Position numbers and translations under genes: made by a program
NCBI GenBank assembly: GCA_012514185.1
Contig: JAAZAT010000129.1
Location: 1 to 64,000 of the forward strand
Reading direction: 5' to 3'
From: Spirochaetales bacterium
GTDB lineage: Bacteria > Spirochaetota > Spirochaetia > Sphaerochaetales > Sphaerochaetaceae
DNA length: 64,000 nucleotides
In this document: one piece after another, positions 54,111 through 63,309 of the stretch
Numbering within the stretch: the first letter of the stretch is position 1
Layout of the letters: every line of letters begins with the position of its first letter
Notes under the pieces: model-generated
What the model saw: only the letters and a program-made list of their open reading frames with translations
What the model was told of the DNA's origin: nothing
Database searches by the model: none

Positions 54111-55927
54111 AGAAAAGCAAGAAAAAAGAAAAACAAATCGTATGGTCGTATCGAAAGATTCGCAAACTGAAACGTGAGGATGGCCTGACCATGAAGACTG
54201 TCACCGAATACACAATGGAGTCGGTGGTTGAGTGCACGGTCAGCAGGAATGCCAAGCGCATTGCTCTGCGCACCTATGGGGAGGACGAAGGCGAGGTAAC
54301 CTATGCCCAGCTCAAGACCATGAAGGATGCCATCGGTGTCTTTCTGCTCGAGCATGGGTATGTCAGAGGCGACCGCATCGCCATCATGGGCGAGAGCTGT
54401 CCCACCTGGCTTATCGCATATTTCGGAATTACCAGCATCGGATGCACTGCGGTGCCTATTCTTCCCGATTTTTCCTCAAAGGAAGCCTGTCAGATTTTGG
54501 CCCATTCAAAGGCAAAGGGAATCGTTGTCAATGCAAAGCATTTTGAGAAAGTGATTCCGTTTGTGAAGGACAACCCGTCGCTGTTGATTCGTATGGAGGA
54601 TCTCTTCCATATACCCGATCCCATCAGCAGCCAGCTGGTGGACCGCCAGCAGTTCGCCGCGGCCCCCGGGCGGGATATCAGGCGCCGCAAGCTGGACAAG
54701 AAGGCCGAACAGCTCAGGCTCTCCTCCCTTGCCAGGGAAGAGGACCTCGCCTCCTTGATCTATACCAGCGGGACAACCGGAAACAGCAAGGGTGTCATGC
54801 TCACCCACAAGAACCTGGTCTGGAATGCAGACATTTCCACCGATACCTACGTAAAGCTGAATCCGGGGGATCGGGTGCTTTCCATTCTTCCCATCAGCCA
54901 TGTGTATGAATTCACCACCGGTCAGATCCTGGAGTTGATGTGCGGCTGTGAGATTGTGTACCTTGGCAAGGCGCCGGCTCCCTCCATCCTGCTTCCGGCC
55001 CTCAAAGAGGTCAGGCCCAGGTTAGTCATGACTGTTCCCCTGCTTATGGAGAAGGTGTACCGAAGTTCGGTCCTGCCGGTGCTCAGGGACAACAAGAATT
55101 TGGAGAAATGGCTTAAGTATCCGGTCGTTCGGCGGTTCATCTGCCGCGTCATCGGCAGAAAGCTCAAGCTGACGTTCGGCGGAAGGCTCAAATTTTTTGG
55201 CATAGGGGGGGCTCCCCTGGACCGCGAGGTTGAACAGTTCCTCAGCGATGCAAAATTTCCGTATTCCATCGGGTATGGCCTGACCGAAACGGCTCCCTTG
55301 ATCGCAGGTGGCTTGCCGAAGAAGCATTTTGTCGGAACCATCGGGAAAGTGGTCGAACACGTGGATGTCAAGCTTGAGAATCCCGATCCGGTCACCAAGG
55401 TAGGTGAAATTCTGGTCAAGGGCCCCAATGTCATGCAGGGCTACTACGACAACCCCGCCCTCAATGCAGAGGTCTTTACCAGCGACGGGTATTTCAGGAC
55501 GGGCGATTTGGGGCACCTGGACAAGCATGGCAGACTCTCCATCAAGGGAAGAACCAAGACGATGATCCTCGGCAGCGGCGGTGAGAACATCTATCCCGAG
55601 CTTATCGAGGCGGTCATCAACAACCAGAGTTTTGTCACCGAGTCATTGGTTGTTCCCCAGGATGGCGGCCTGATCGCCCTGGTGAAGATCGACTTTGACA
55701 TGTTTACCCAAAAAATGGCGGTCAACGTCAATGACGCAAAGGCCGAGGCGCTCAAGTATGTGGCAAAGCTTCGTGAGGAAGTGAACAAGGAGCTCAGCGC
55801 CTTCAGCAGGATCAGTGCCGTCGAGCTGCAAGAGGAACCGTTCCAGCGAACGCCTACTCAGAAGATCAAGCGGTTCCTTTACTCAAGAATCAAGGATGAT
55901 GGGTCGAAGGAGAAACCACAGACTTGA
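54107..55927 (+). CDS. AMP-dependent long-chain acyl-CoA synthetase (paralogue 3)
   Basis: SLIYTSGTTGNSKGVMLTHKN, GYGLTETAPLIAGG, GYFRTGDLGHLDKHGRLSIKGRTKTMILGSGGENIYPELIE; ATGA overlap with the MBL gene. Confidence 0.93.
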   Translation: MKKSKKKEKQIVWSYRKIRKLKREDGLTMKTVTEYTMESVVECTVSRNAKRIALRTYGEDEGEVTYAQLKTMKDAIGVFLLEHGYVRGDRIAIMGESCPTWLIAYFGITSIGCTAVPILPDFSSKEACQILAHSKAKGIVVNAKHFEKVIPFVKDNPSLLIRMEDLFHIPDPISSQLVDRQQFAAAPGRDIRRRKLDKKAEQLRLSSLAREEDLASLIYTSGTTGNSKGVMLTHKNLVWNADISTDTYVKLNPGDRVLSILPISHVYEFTTGQILELMCGCEIVYLGKAPAPSILLPALKEVRPRLVMTVPLLMEKVYRSSVLPVLRDNKNLEKWLKYPVVRRFICRVIGRKLKLTFGGRLKFFGIGGAPLDREVEQFLSDAKFPYSIGYGLTETAPLIAGGLPKKHFVGTIGKVVEHVDVKLENPDPVTKVGEILVKGPNVMQGYYDNPALNAEVFTSDGYFRTGDLGHLDKHGRLSIKGRTKTMILGSGGENIYPELIEAVINNQSFVTESLVVPQDGGLIALVKIDFDMFTQKMAVNVNDAKAEALKYVAKLREEVNKELSAFSRISAVELQEEPFQRTPTQKIKRFLYSRIKDDGSKEKPQT

Positions 55928-55970
55928 GTCTCGACCCGTTGGTGTGGTATATCTTTCGAAAGGATACACC

Positions 55971-57047
55971 ATGGCAAACGTAGACATCAGGATTCGAAAG
56001 GTGGAGGCTCTTGCCACCCCGGATGAGCTGTACAAACAGTTCCCGGTGGATGAGGCAACCAGCGATTCCATACACCGGACACGACAGACGGTAAACGATA
56101 TCATCCAAGGGAGGGACCGGCGATTGTTGGCAATCGTGGGTCCCTGCTCTCTGCATGACCCCGTTGCAGCACTCGAGTATGCAAGGAAACTCAAGGAACT
56201 CTCCCTCGAAATCGAGGATGAGATGTTTGTGGTGATGCGTACGTATTTCGAGAAACCCAGGACGGTCGGCGGCTGGAAAGGCCTTATCCTTGATCCAAAG
56301 ATGGATGGAAGCTACGATATCGGGGGGGGGATCGCACTGGCCAGGTCCTTGCTCCTCGAAATTGCAAAGATCGGGCTGCCTGTCGGTTGTGAAGTGCTTG
56401 ATCCCATCATCCCCCAGTACATCGATGAGCTGATGAGCTGGTCCAGCATCGGGGCGAGAACCACCGAAAGCCAGATTCATCGCAATCTTGCCAGCGGCTT
56501 GAGCGTTGCAGTGGGGTTCAAGAACAGCACCAGCGGGGACTTGGTGAGTGCTGTCAATGCAATAAAGAGCGCCTATCAGCCGGCGTCGTTCATCGGTATG
56601 GACGGGAAGGGGGCGAGTGCGATTTTCCGAACGACCGGCAACGATTGCTGCCACCTTATTCTTCGGGGAGGGGACCAGAGCCCCAACTACTACGAGGATG
56701 ATGTGGAGAGCGCCCGCCTGCTTCTGGAGAAGGAAGGCCTTGTGCCTGCCATCATCGTTGATTGCAGCCACTCCAACTCCCGCAAGAACTATGAGAGGCA
56801 GAAAAGGGTGTTGCGCTCGATCATCGACCAGGTATGCTGGGGCGAGAAGGCGATTCGCGGTTTCATGCTGGAGAGCAATCTCCTGCCCGGCTGTCAAAAG
56901 ATTCCAGATGACTTGACCCGGCTCAAGTTCGGGGTTTCCGTTACCGATGCCTGCATCGGATGGGACGAAACCCAGAGAATATTGCTGCATGCTTGTGAAT
57001 TGCTTCGCAAGGCTCGACTCGAAGGCGGTAGTGTCCAACCGCTGTAG
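55971..57047 (+). CDS. 3-deoxy-7-phosphoheptulonate synthase (type I, AroF/G/H class)
   Basis: LLAIVGPCSLHDPVAALEYARKL, MRTYFEKPRTVGGWKGLILDP, GARTTESQIHRNLASGLSVAVGFKNST, VDCSHSNSRKNYERQ. Confidence 0.95.
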   Translation: MANVDIRIRKVEALATPDELYKQFPVDEATSDSIHRTRQTVNDIIQGRDRRLLAIVGPCSLHDPVAALEYARKLKELSLEIEDEMFVVMRTYFEKPRTVGGWKGLILDPKMDGSYDIGGGIALARSLLLEIAKIGLPVGCEVLDPIIPQYIDELMSWSSIGARTTESQIHRNLASGLSVAVGFKNSTSGDLVSAVNAIKSAYQPASFIGMDGKGASAIFRTTGNDCCHLILRGGDQSPNYYEDDVESARLLLEKEGLVPAIIVDCSHSNSRKNYERQKRVLRSIIDQVCWGEKAIRGFMLESNLLPGCQKIPDDLTRLKFGVSVTDACIGWDETQRILLHACELLRKARLEGGSVQPL

Positions 57048-57061
57048 CATGGGGAGGTTGT

Positions 57062-57607
57062 ATGGTTCCTTCTGTTTTGGTGATTCTCGCTGAAGGTTTT
57101 GAGGAAGTGGAGGCAATCACTCCCATCGACCTGCTTCGCAGAAGCGGGGCGAAGGTGGTGGTGGCCGGACTTGATGATATGATGGTCAAAGGCTCGCACG
57201 GCTTGGTCGTCGGTTGCGACCGGCTGCTCAGTGAATGCATGGATGAAGTGTTCGACTGCGTAGTGCTGCCCGGTGGTGGAAAAGGTTCTCAAAATCTTGC
57301 ATCTTCGTTCAGCGTCCTGGAGGCGGTGATCAAGACTGCGCAAACGGGTGTGGTGGCGGCAATCTGTGCAGCTCCTGCTGTTGTGCTGGGCAAGACCGGC
57401 CTGCTCGACGGAAAGCGGGTTACCGGCTATCCAGGCACCGAAGAGTACTGTCCTGGTTTGAAGCTGGCCAAAGAGCGGGTGATTACCGATGGCAATCTGA
57501 TTACAGGCCAGGCCGCAGGCAGTGCGATGCACTTCTCCCTGGCCATCATTGCAGCGTTGTTTGATCAGAAGACTGCGGATGCAATTGCAAAGCAAGTCAT
57601 ATATTAG
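57062..57607 (+). CDS. DJ-1/PfpI family protein
   Basis: VLVILAEGFEEVEAITPIDLLRRSG; VVAAICAAPAVVLGKTGLLDGKRVTGYPG (nucleophile elbow Cys). Confidence 0.93.
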   Translation: MVPSVLVILAEGFEEVEAITPIDLLRRSGAKVVVAGLDDMMVKGSHGLVVGCDRLLSECMDEVFDCVVLPGGGKGSQNLASSFSVLEAVIKTAQTGVVAAICAAPAVVLGKTGLLDGKRVTGYPGTEEYCPGLKLAKERVITDGNLITGQAAGSAMHFSLAIIAALFDQKTADAIAKQVIY

Positions 57608-57618
57608 GGGTGCAAAGC

Positions 57619-59133
57619 ATGGAGATTGGGTTTGACAACGAGAAGTACCTTTCTGAGCAAAGGCATTTCATCCTCGAACGGGTGAAACAGAGCGACGGAA
57701 AGCTCTATCTCGAATGCGGGGGAAAGCTGCTCTTCGATTATCATGCAGCCCGGGTGCTCCCGGGCTTTGATCCGAATGTGAAGATGCGGGTGTTTCAATC
57801 TTTGAAAGACCAGATTGATGTCATCATCTGCATTCACAGCGGTGACATCGAGCGTCGGAAGATGCGAAGTGATTTCGGCATCACCTACGACACCGATGTG
57901 TTCAAGATGATTGATGACTTTTCCAAGTGGGGGTTGACCGTCACCCGTGTGGTCATCACCCGATTTGACGAGGAGCCCGGGGCGATTCACTTCAAGAACC
58001 TCCTCGAGCAGCGCGGCCTATCGGTATACACCCATAAGGCTACCCGCGGCTACCCCAACGATGTCGACCTGATCGTCAGCGACGAAGGATATGGGGCCAA
58101 TCCCTATATTGAGACGGATCATCCGGTGGTCATCGTCACCGGACCGGGCCCGGGATCGGGCAAACTGGGAACCTGCCTTTCCCAGATGTATCATGACTAC
58201 AAGGAGGGAAGACGCAGCGGGTATTCGAAGTTTGAGACTTTTCCGATTTGGAACCTGCCGATCGACCACCCTGTCAATATCGCCTACGAGAGTGCAACCG
58301 CGGACCTCGGGGACAAGAACCTCATCGATCATTTTCATGCCAGTGCATACGGGACCATCACGGTCAACTACTCCCGTGACTTGGAAGCCTATCCCCTGCT
58401 CAACAGGATATTGGGGAAAATCACCGGAACCGATTGCCTGTACAAGAGCCCGACCGACATGGGTGTCAACCGCTGCGGATTCGGGATCATCGACGATGCG
58501 GTGGTCCGCAAGGCGGGCCAGCAGGAAATCATCCGACGCTACTACCGCTCTGCATGTGAATATGTGCAAGGCATCGGAAGCAAGGAGACCGTGGAACGAA
58601 GCCGGTCGATCATGGAAGGTGCCAAGCTCTCCATCAACGACCGTCTGGTTGTCCCTGCCGCACAGAAAGCCCTTGAGGACGGTATTGCCAAGGGGAAAGG
58701 TCTCAACGGCATCGTGTGCGCAGCAGCCATCGAGCTGCCTGACGGACGGATTGTTACGGGGTGCAACTCTCCGTTCCTGCATGCATCCTCAGCTTTGATT
58801 CTCAATGCGGTAAAGGTGCTGGCCGGTATCGATCATGAAGTAGATCTCATCTCCCCGGCGATTGTACAGTCGGTGACTGCCATGAAGCGTGATGTACTGA
58901 AGGGCAGGGGGGTGAGCCTGAATCTCGATGAGGTGCTCATCTGCCTGGCGATGAGCTGCGCAATCAGCAGCGAGGCAAAGCGGGCTTCTGCAGTGCTTCC
59001 CGCTCTCAATGGTTGCGAGGTGCATATGACGCACATACCATCATCGGGCGACTCCTCAGGGCTGCGCAAGCTCGTGTTGAATGTGACCAGCGAACCTCGG
59101 TTCCCGACTTCAAATCTCTATAATCCAGCCTGA
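57619..59133 (+). CDS. DUF1846 family protein
   Basis: IGFDNEKYLSEQRHFILERV ... GGKLLFDYHAARVLPGFDPNVKM; VIVTGPGPGSGKLGTCLSQMYHD. Confidence 0.9.
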   Translation: MEIGFDNEKYLSEQRHFILERVKQSDGKLYLECGGKLLFDYHAARVLPGFDPNVKMRVFQSLKDQIDVIICIHSGDIERRKMRSDFGITYDTDVFKMIDDFSKWGLTVTRVVITRFDEEPGAIHFKNLLEQRGLSVYTHKATRGYPNDVDLIVSDEGYGANPYIETDHPVVIVTGPGPGSGKLGTCLSQMYHDYKEGRRSGYSKFETFPIWNLPIDHPVNIAYESATADLGDKNLIDHFHASAYGTITVNYSRDLEAYPLLNRILGKITGTDCLYKSPTDMGVNRCGFGIIDDAVVRKAGQQEIIRRYYRSACEYVQGIGSKETVERSRSIMEGAKLSINDRLVVPAAQKALEDGIAKGKGLNGIVCAAAIELPDGRIVTGCNSPFLHASSALILNAVKVLAGIDHEVDLISPAIVQSVTAMKRDVLKGRGVSLNLDEVLICLAMSCAISSEAKRASAVLPALNGCEVHMTHIPSSGDSSGLRKLVLNVTSEPRFPTSNLYNPA

Positions 59134-59135
59134 CC

Positions 59136-60176
59136 TCAGCCGAACAAGCCGGCAAGGAGAGGGAGAACCCCCAGGACAGCCAGGATGCGGAACGTGTGCA
59201 TCAGGACTATCTTGGGGGTTTGCAATCCCAACTCATCGCTGATGAGTCCCATCTCCTGGATGCCTCCCGGAGTTGATGAGAAGAGAGCGGTTGCCCAGTC
59301 CATGTTGCATACCTTGTGAAGGATGGCGGCGGTAACGAATGCCATGACAAAAAGTTCGACGGTGAGGATGAGGGCTGGGAGAAAGAGGACGTCGATCTCC
59401 AAGAAGGTTTGGGCCGTGATTTTGCTGCCGATGTAGGTACCTGCAAAAAGCTGCACCAGTACTTTGACAGGGCCGGGGTAGGCTGCACTCTGTTTGGTTA
59501 TGTTGAGCATGGCGACAGCAATGATGGCGCCCAGGATTGCTCCTGCTGGAATGTTGAGCAGGTAGAACAGCAAACCTCCGGCCAGCGCGCAGAGAAAGGT
59601 CAGGATGTAGTGCAGCAGCATCCTGTTTTTACTGTTCTCTTTTCGGTTTTCTGCAGGGTGGAGTGCTTCACCAGGCTGCTTGATTTTCAGCATCGACCTG
59701 ATCATTGGAGGAAAGACAATGATCACCAAGGTGAGCCTGAAGAGTTGCAGCAAGGCTACATGTTCCATGACGGCACCGAAATCGGTGGCAACAAGGGCGA
59801 GGTCGGACACTCCTCCAGGGGCGCAGGCGAAAAAAGAAGTCATGAAGCTCAGCGAGGTGAAATGCTCCATCAGGAAAGCGAAAACCAAATTGGTTGCCAA
59901 AAGAACCGTGACCAACACGATGACCGGCAGCGCCATGGTTTTCAACGATTGCACATCGGAACGGGAGAACCGGGTTCCGATGACCAAGCCTGAGACTATT
60001 TGCACGAGGATTCTCAGTTCATGGGGATACGCGGGCAATATCGTCGAGAAGCTATTGAACAACATGACTGCAAGCATGGCTCCCACCAAAGCTCCCGCAG
60101 GCAGTCGCAATTTCCTCAAGAGCAAACCACCAAGTGCTCCAACGACATGGAGAAGAACAAGAAGAAGTAAATTCAT
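59136..60176 (-). CDS. AbrB-family (AmoA-like) integral membrane protein
   Basis: Duplicated membrane domains; LRLPAGALVGAMLAVMLFN and FSSTPGGIQEMGLISDELG. Confidence 0.85.
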   Translation of the reverse strand: MNLLLLVLLHVVGALGGLLLRKLRLPAGALVGAMLAVMLFNSFSTILPAYPHELRILVQIVSGLVIGTRFSRSDVQSLKTMALPVIVLVTVLLATNLVFAFLMEHFTSLSFMTSFFACAPGGVSDLALVATDFGAVMEHVALLQLFRLTLVIIVFPPMIRSMLKIKQPGEALHPAENRKENSKNRMLLHYILTFLCALAGGLLFYLLNIPAGAILGAIIAVAMLNITKQSAAYPGPVKVLVQLFAGTYIGSKITAQTFLEIDVLFLPALILTVELFVMAFVTAAILHKVCNMDWATALFSSTPGGIQEMGLISDELGLQTPKIVLMHTFRILAVLGVLPLLAGLFG

Positions 60177-60319
60177 AAGGAATCCTTGTGATACGTGATG
60201 GAGTAATCATGGCGCTTGCCCGATTCGAGGCCCATTGTATCACAAGTTTTGCTTTGGAGGAACATTGGATGCCATAGTGACTGCTTGACGTGCATCTTTG
60301 GTACTGATACCTTCTAGAT

Positions 60320-60727
60320 ATGAAATTATCGACAAAAGGAAGGTACTCCCTCCAAACCATGGTCTATCTGGCCACGTGCAGGGAAAATTGCAGTATTCGC
60401 AGTATCAGTGAAGCCACCGGCATCAGCAGCGGATATCTTGAACAGCTGATGATCCCGCTTCGTCGTGCAGGCCTGGTGCAGGCTGAACGGGGAGTACAGG
60501 GTGGATACCGTCTTGCCAAGGCCGATATCACCTGCAAAGAGGTGCTTGCCGCCAGTGAAGGTGATTTCGAGCCGGCTCCCTGTAAAAATTGTACTCGTAC
60601 CGATGCCTGCAAGACCCATCAGATCTGGTCGCTGCTGCAGAGCGCCGTTGTGGATTTTTCCAGCCAGGTAACCATCCTTGAACTGGCATCTCATTTGGTG
60701 GAGAGCGAAGCGGGGGGCGGTATATGA
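60320..60727 (+). CDS. Rrf2 family transcriptional regulator with Cys cluster
   Basis: MKLSTKGRYSLQTMVYLA...; wHTH ISEATGISSGYLEQLMIPLRRAGLVQAERGVQGGY; CKNCTRTDACKTH. Confidence 0.92.
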   Translation: MKLSTKGRYSLQTMVYLATCRENCSIRSISEATGISSGYLEQLMIPLRRAGLVQAERGVQGGYRLAKADITCKEVLAASEGDFEPAPCKNCTRTDACKTHQIWSLLQSAVVDFSSQVTILELASHLVESEAGGGI

Positions 60728-61140
60728 AAATTTCAACGCGCGGGCGTTACGGCCTGAGATTGCTGGTCGATATCGCCGAACATGCCAACGAGGGACCGAT
60801 CGCCCTTACCGTGGTTGCCAAGCGTCAGAACCTGAGTGAGAAATATCTGCAACAGGTGGCATTGCTGCTTACCCGGGGTGGTTTTCTCACCTCGGTGAAA
60901 GGATCCGGTGGCGGCTACTTGCTTGAGCGCAAGTCCGAGGAAATCATGATTTACGATGTTTTGGACTTGCTTGAAGGCAACATTGCCTTCGAGGAGCCTC
61001 CCGGAAGTGAAGAGAATGCCATCGAACGGGTGATTCGTCTGCACTTTTATCAGAAACTCGACCAAGAGGTGAAAAAAGTCTTCGAAGGCTTGTCGCTTTG
61101 TGAGGTTACCAAGGCACAGTGGTTCACCTATGTCATCTAG
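60724..61140 (+). CDS. Rrf2 family transcriptional regulator without Cys cluster (CymR-like)
   Basis: MKISTRGRYGLRLLVDIAEH; LSEKYLQQVALLLTRGGFLTSVKGSGGGYLL; overlaps the upstream stop. Confidence 0.92.
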   Translation: MKISTRGRYGLRLLVDIAEHANEGPIALTVVAKRQNLSEKYLQQVALLLTRGGFLTSVKGSGGGYLLERKSEEIMIYDVLDLLEGNIAFEEPPGSEENAIERVIRLHFYQKLDQEVKKVFEGLSLCEVTKAQWFTYVI

Positions 61141-61150
61141 AAGCGGGGGC

Positions 61151-61206
61151 TTGACGAAGGAGCTTCCTGTATTTACTATTATATCTACAGATTAACTAGG
61201 ATATAA
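61151..61206 (+). promoter_or_regulatory. cysK promoter TTGACG-N17-TACTAT with inverted repeat TTATATC-N14-GATATAA
   Basis: -35 at 61151-61156, -10 at 61174-61179, repeat 61179-61206 spanning the start-site region. Confidence 0.6.
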
Positions 61207-61233
61207 ACCTATACCCCAAGGAGGCTGCCTGCC

Positions 61234-62163
61234 ATGAGTGCACACATATACCAGAACATCACCGAAAAAATCGGAAAAACCCCTTTGATCAGGCTCAATA
61301 GGCTCAACACAACCAAGGCTGACATTTTAGTGAAAATGGAGAGCTTCAATCCCCTGTCCAGCGTGAAGGACCGAATCGCCTTGGCGATGATTGAAGGTGC
61401 AGAAAAACGGGGACAACTGAAGAGCGGGTCGGTCATCATAGAACCGACCAGCGGGAATACCGGTGTCGGTCTTGCCTATATCGCAGCGGTGAAAGGGTAT
61501 CGCCTTGTCATTACCATGCCTGAGACGATGAGCATCGAGCGCAGGAAACTGCTCAGCGCCCTCGGGGCGGAGTTGGTGCTCACCGACGGATCGCTGGGAA
61601 TGAAGGGTGCCATAGCCAAGGCCGAGGAAATCGCCCGTCACACCCCCGATTCATTTATTCCGTCCCAGTTTGAGAATCCTGACAACCCGAGCATCCACTA
61701 TGCAACAACCGGGCCTGAGATTTGGGAGGACAGCGGACATCAAGTGGACCTTTTTGTGGCAGGGGTCGGTACCGGTGGAACTATCACCGGAGTCGGACGG
61801 TATCTCAAGGAGAAGAATCCATCAGTCAAGATTGTGGCGGTGGAGCCTGCGACCAGCCCGGTCCTTAGTGAAGGCTACGGTGGACCCCATAAGATTCAGG
61901 GTATCGGAGCAGGTTTTGTACCTGCTACGCTCGACCGTTCGGTTGTTGATGAGATTTGCACCGTAGAGGATGCAAGAGCCGGCGATGCAGCCAGGCAGGC
62001 GGCCAAGCTTGACGGTCTGTTGGTAGGTATTTCGAGCGGAGCAGCCCTGCATGCAGCCCTCTCGTATGCAGAGAAACCTGAGTGGGCAGGAAAGACCATC
62101 GTGGTCATGCTGCCGGATACCGGAGAGCGCTATCTTTCAACTTGGTTGTTCAGCGAGGCTTGA
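61234..62163 (+). CDS. cysK: Cysteine synthase A
   Basis: [64 protein letters not shown]. Confidence 0.95.
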   Translation: MSAHIYQNITEKIGKTPLIRLNRLNTTKADILVKMESFNPLSSVKDRIALAMIEGAEKRGQLKSGSVIIEPTSGNTGVGLAYIAAVKGYRLVITMPETMSIERRKLLSALGAELVLTDGSLGMKGAIAKAEEIARHTPDSFIPSQFENPDNPSIHYATTGPEIWEDSGHQVDLFVAGVGTGGTITGVGRYLKEKNPSVKIVAVEPATSPVLSEGYGGPHKIQGIGAGFVPATLDRSVVDEICTVEDARAGDAARQAAKLDGLLVGISSGAALHAALSYAEKPEWAGKTIVVMLPDTGERYLSTWLFSEA

Positions 62164-62192
62164 GCACCGGTATATCCATGGTATACTAGGGT

Positions 62193-62633
62193 ATGAGAGA
62201 GCTGTTCAGATATCCAAATGTCCAAGCAGCCCGAACGGCTGCCTCCTATCGTCTCTTGAGCGACCAAGCGCTCCACACGATGGGGGTTGCCCATGTTGAG
62301 CAGGTCTTGGAGTCGCGACAATTCAAGATCATTTTCCGCAGTGGGAGCCAAAGTCGCTTTCCCCAGTTGAAAGCCATCAAGAAGGGCGAGGCGCTGTGGT
62401 GGGTCGTGGTTGAGGCTGCCATGTATCCCCACACTCCCTCGCTCAGGTCTGATATTGCAAGAGAAGTGCTCAAGGTAGCCCGGCTTGAACAGGCACTGGT
62501 CATGTATGCCCCGGTCATGCTCATCAACACCAAATCCCAAAATCTCTCCCTGCCGAGCCAGAACGGCAACTTTTCCATTCTGTTCAACGGCTTCATCGAG
62601 GTGAATGCCCGGTCGCTTCGCAAAGGTAGGTAG
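62193..62633 (+). CDS. Hypothetical protein (146 aa)
   Basis: Intact ORF downstream of cysK; no family recognised. Confidence 0.6.
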   Translation: MRELFRYPNVQAARTAASYRLLSDQALHTMGVAHVEQVLESRQFKIIFRSGSQSRFPQLKAIKKGEALWWVVVEAAMYPHTPSLRSDIAREVLKVARLEQALVMYAPVMLINTKSQNLSLPSQNGNFSILFNGFIEVNARSLRKGR

Positions 62634-63237
62634 GAAGCAAACGGCCGTAGCGGTCCTTGGCCGGTCCCCATGAGAGCGTGAACTCTGCATGAAGGGGAAA
62701 ACTCAAGACATGTTCGATGAAGAACTCTTCACTGCAGGAGGTGGTGCATATCGTGCAATCCCAGCTCTCTCTTTCATCCTGTTGCAAAGCCTTGGTTGCC
62801 CGCTGGAGTGCCTGATGCAAATCAGGTTCGTACCTTGCATCGACCATGGCGGAAAGCAAGGGACTTGCCAGATACTCCTTGGAGCGTTGAATCAATGTCA
62901 TCTCCTGCTTTCCCATCCCCAACAAGCAGACCATCCCGTATTGGTACGATACAGCAACCATGGCCTTGGCTTGACCGTCCTTCACCAGTTCGGTGGCTGC
63001 ATCCAGGACCCTGCATTGCTCGCTCTGCTGCAATGAAGAAAACTGTTCGGCCAGCTGAGGGTGGTCCGCCAGGTGGAGATCGGCGAAGCTGAAAGGGTAG
63101 AGCAGCGAGAAATCCTGAGACGGCAGGCAGCTAGCAATGCTGCCTATGAGCTTGATCTGCCCTAGATCGAAGAGATGCAGCAATCCCCCTTGCTGATGCA
63201 CCAGATGGTTGTAACGGATATGTTCGATGCTATTCAT
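62593..63237 (-). CDS. Hypothetical protein (214 aa)
   Basis: Intact ORF, convergent overlap with the upstream gene; no family recognised. Confidence 0.6.
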   Translation of the reverse strand: MNSIEHIRYNHLVHQQGGLLHLFDLGQIKLIGSIASCLPSQDFSLLYPFSFADLHLADHPQLAEQFSSLQQSEQCRVLDAATELVKDGQAKAMVAVSYQYGMVCLLGMGKQEMTLIQRSKEYLASPLLSAMVDARYEPDLHQALQRATKALQQDERESWDCTICTTSCSEEFFIEHVLSFPLHAEFTLSWGPAKDRYGRLLPTYLCEATGHSPR

Positions 63238-63309
63238 TCATGCGTCCTCTCTTCCTTGTACAGGTTCACTTTGCTTGCAATAGCTTCAGCGCTTTGCTAC
63301 AGTAGCCTC

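Noticed and set aside
55890-57116. 408-aa minus-strand ORF
   Set aside because: Antisense shadow of DAHP synthase.
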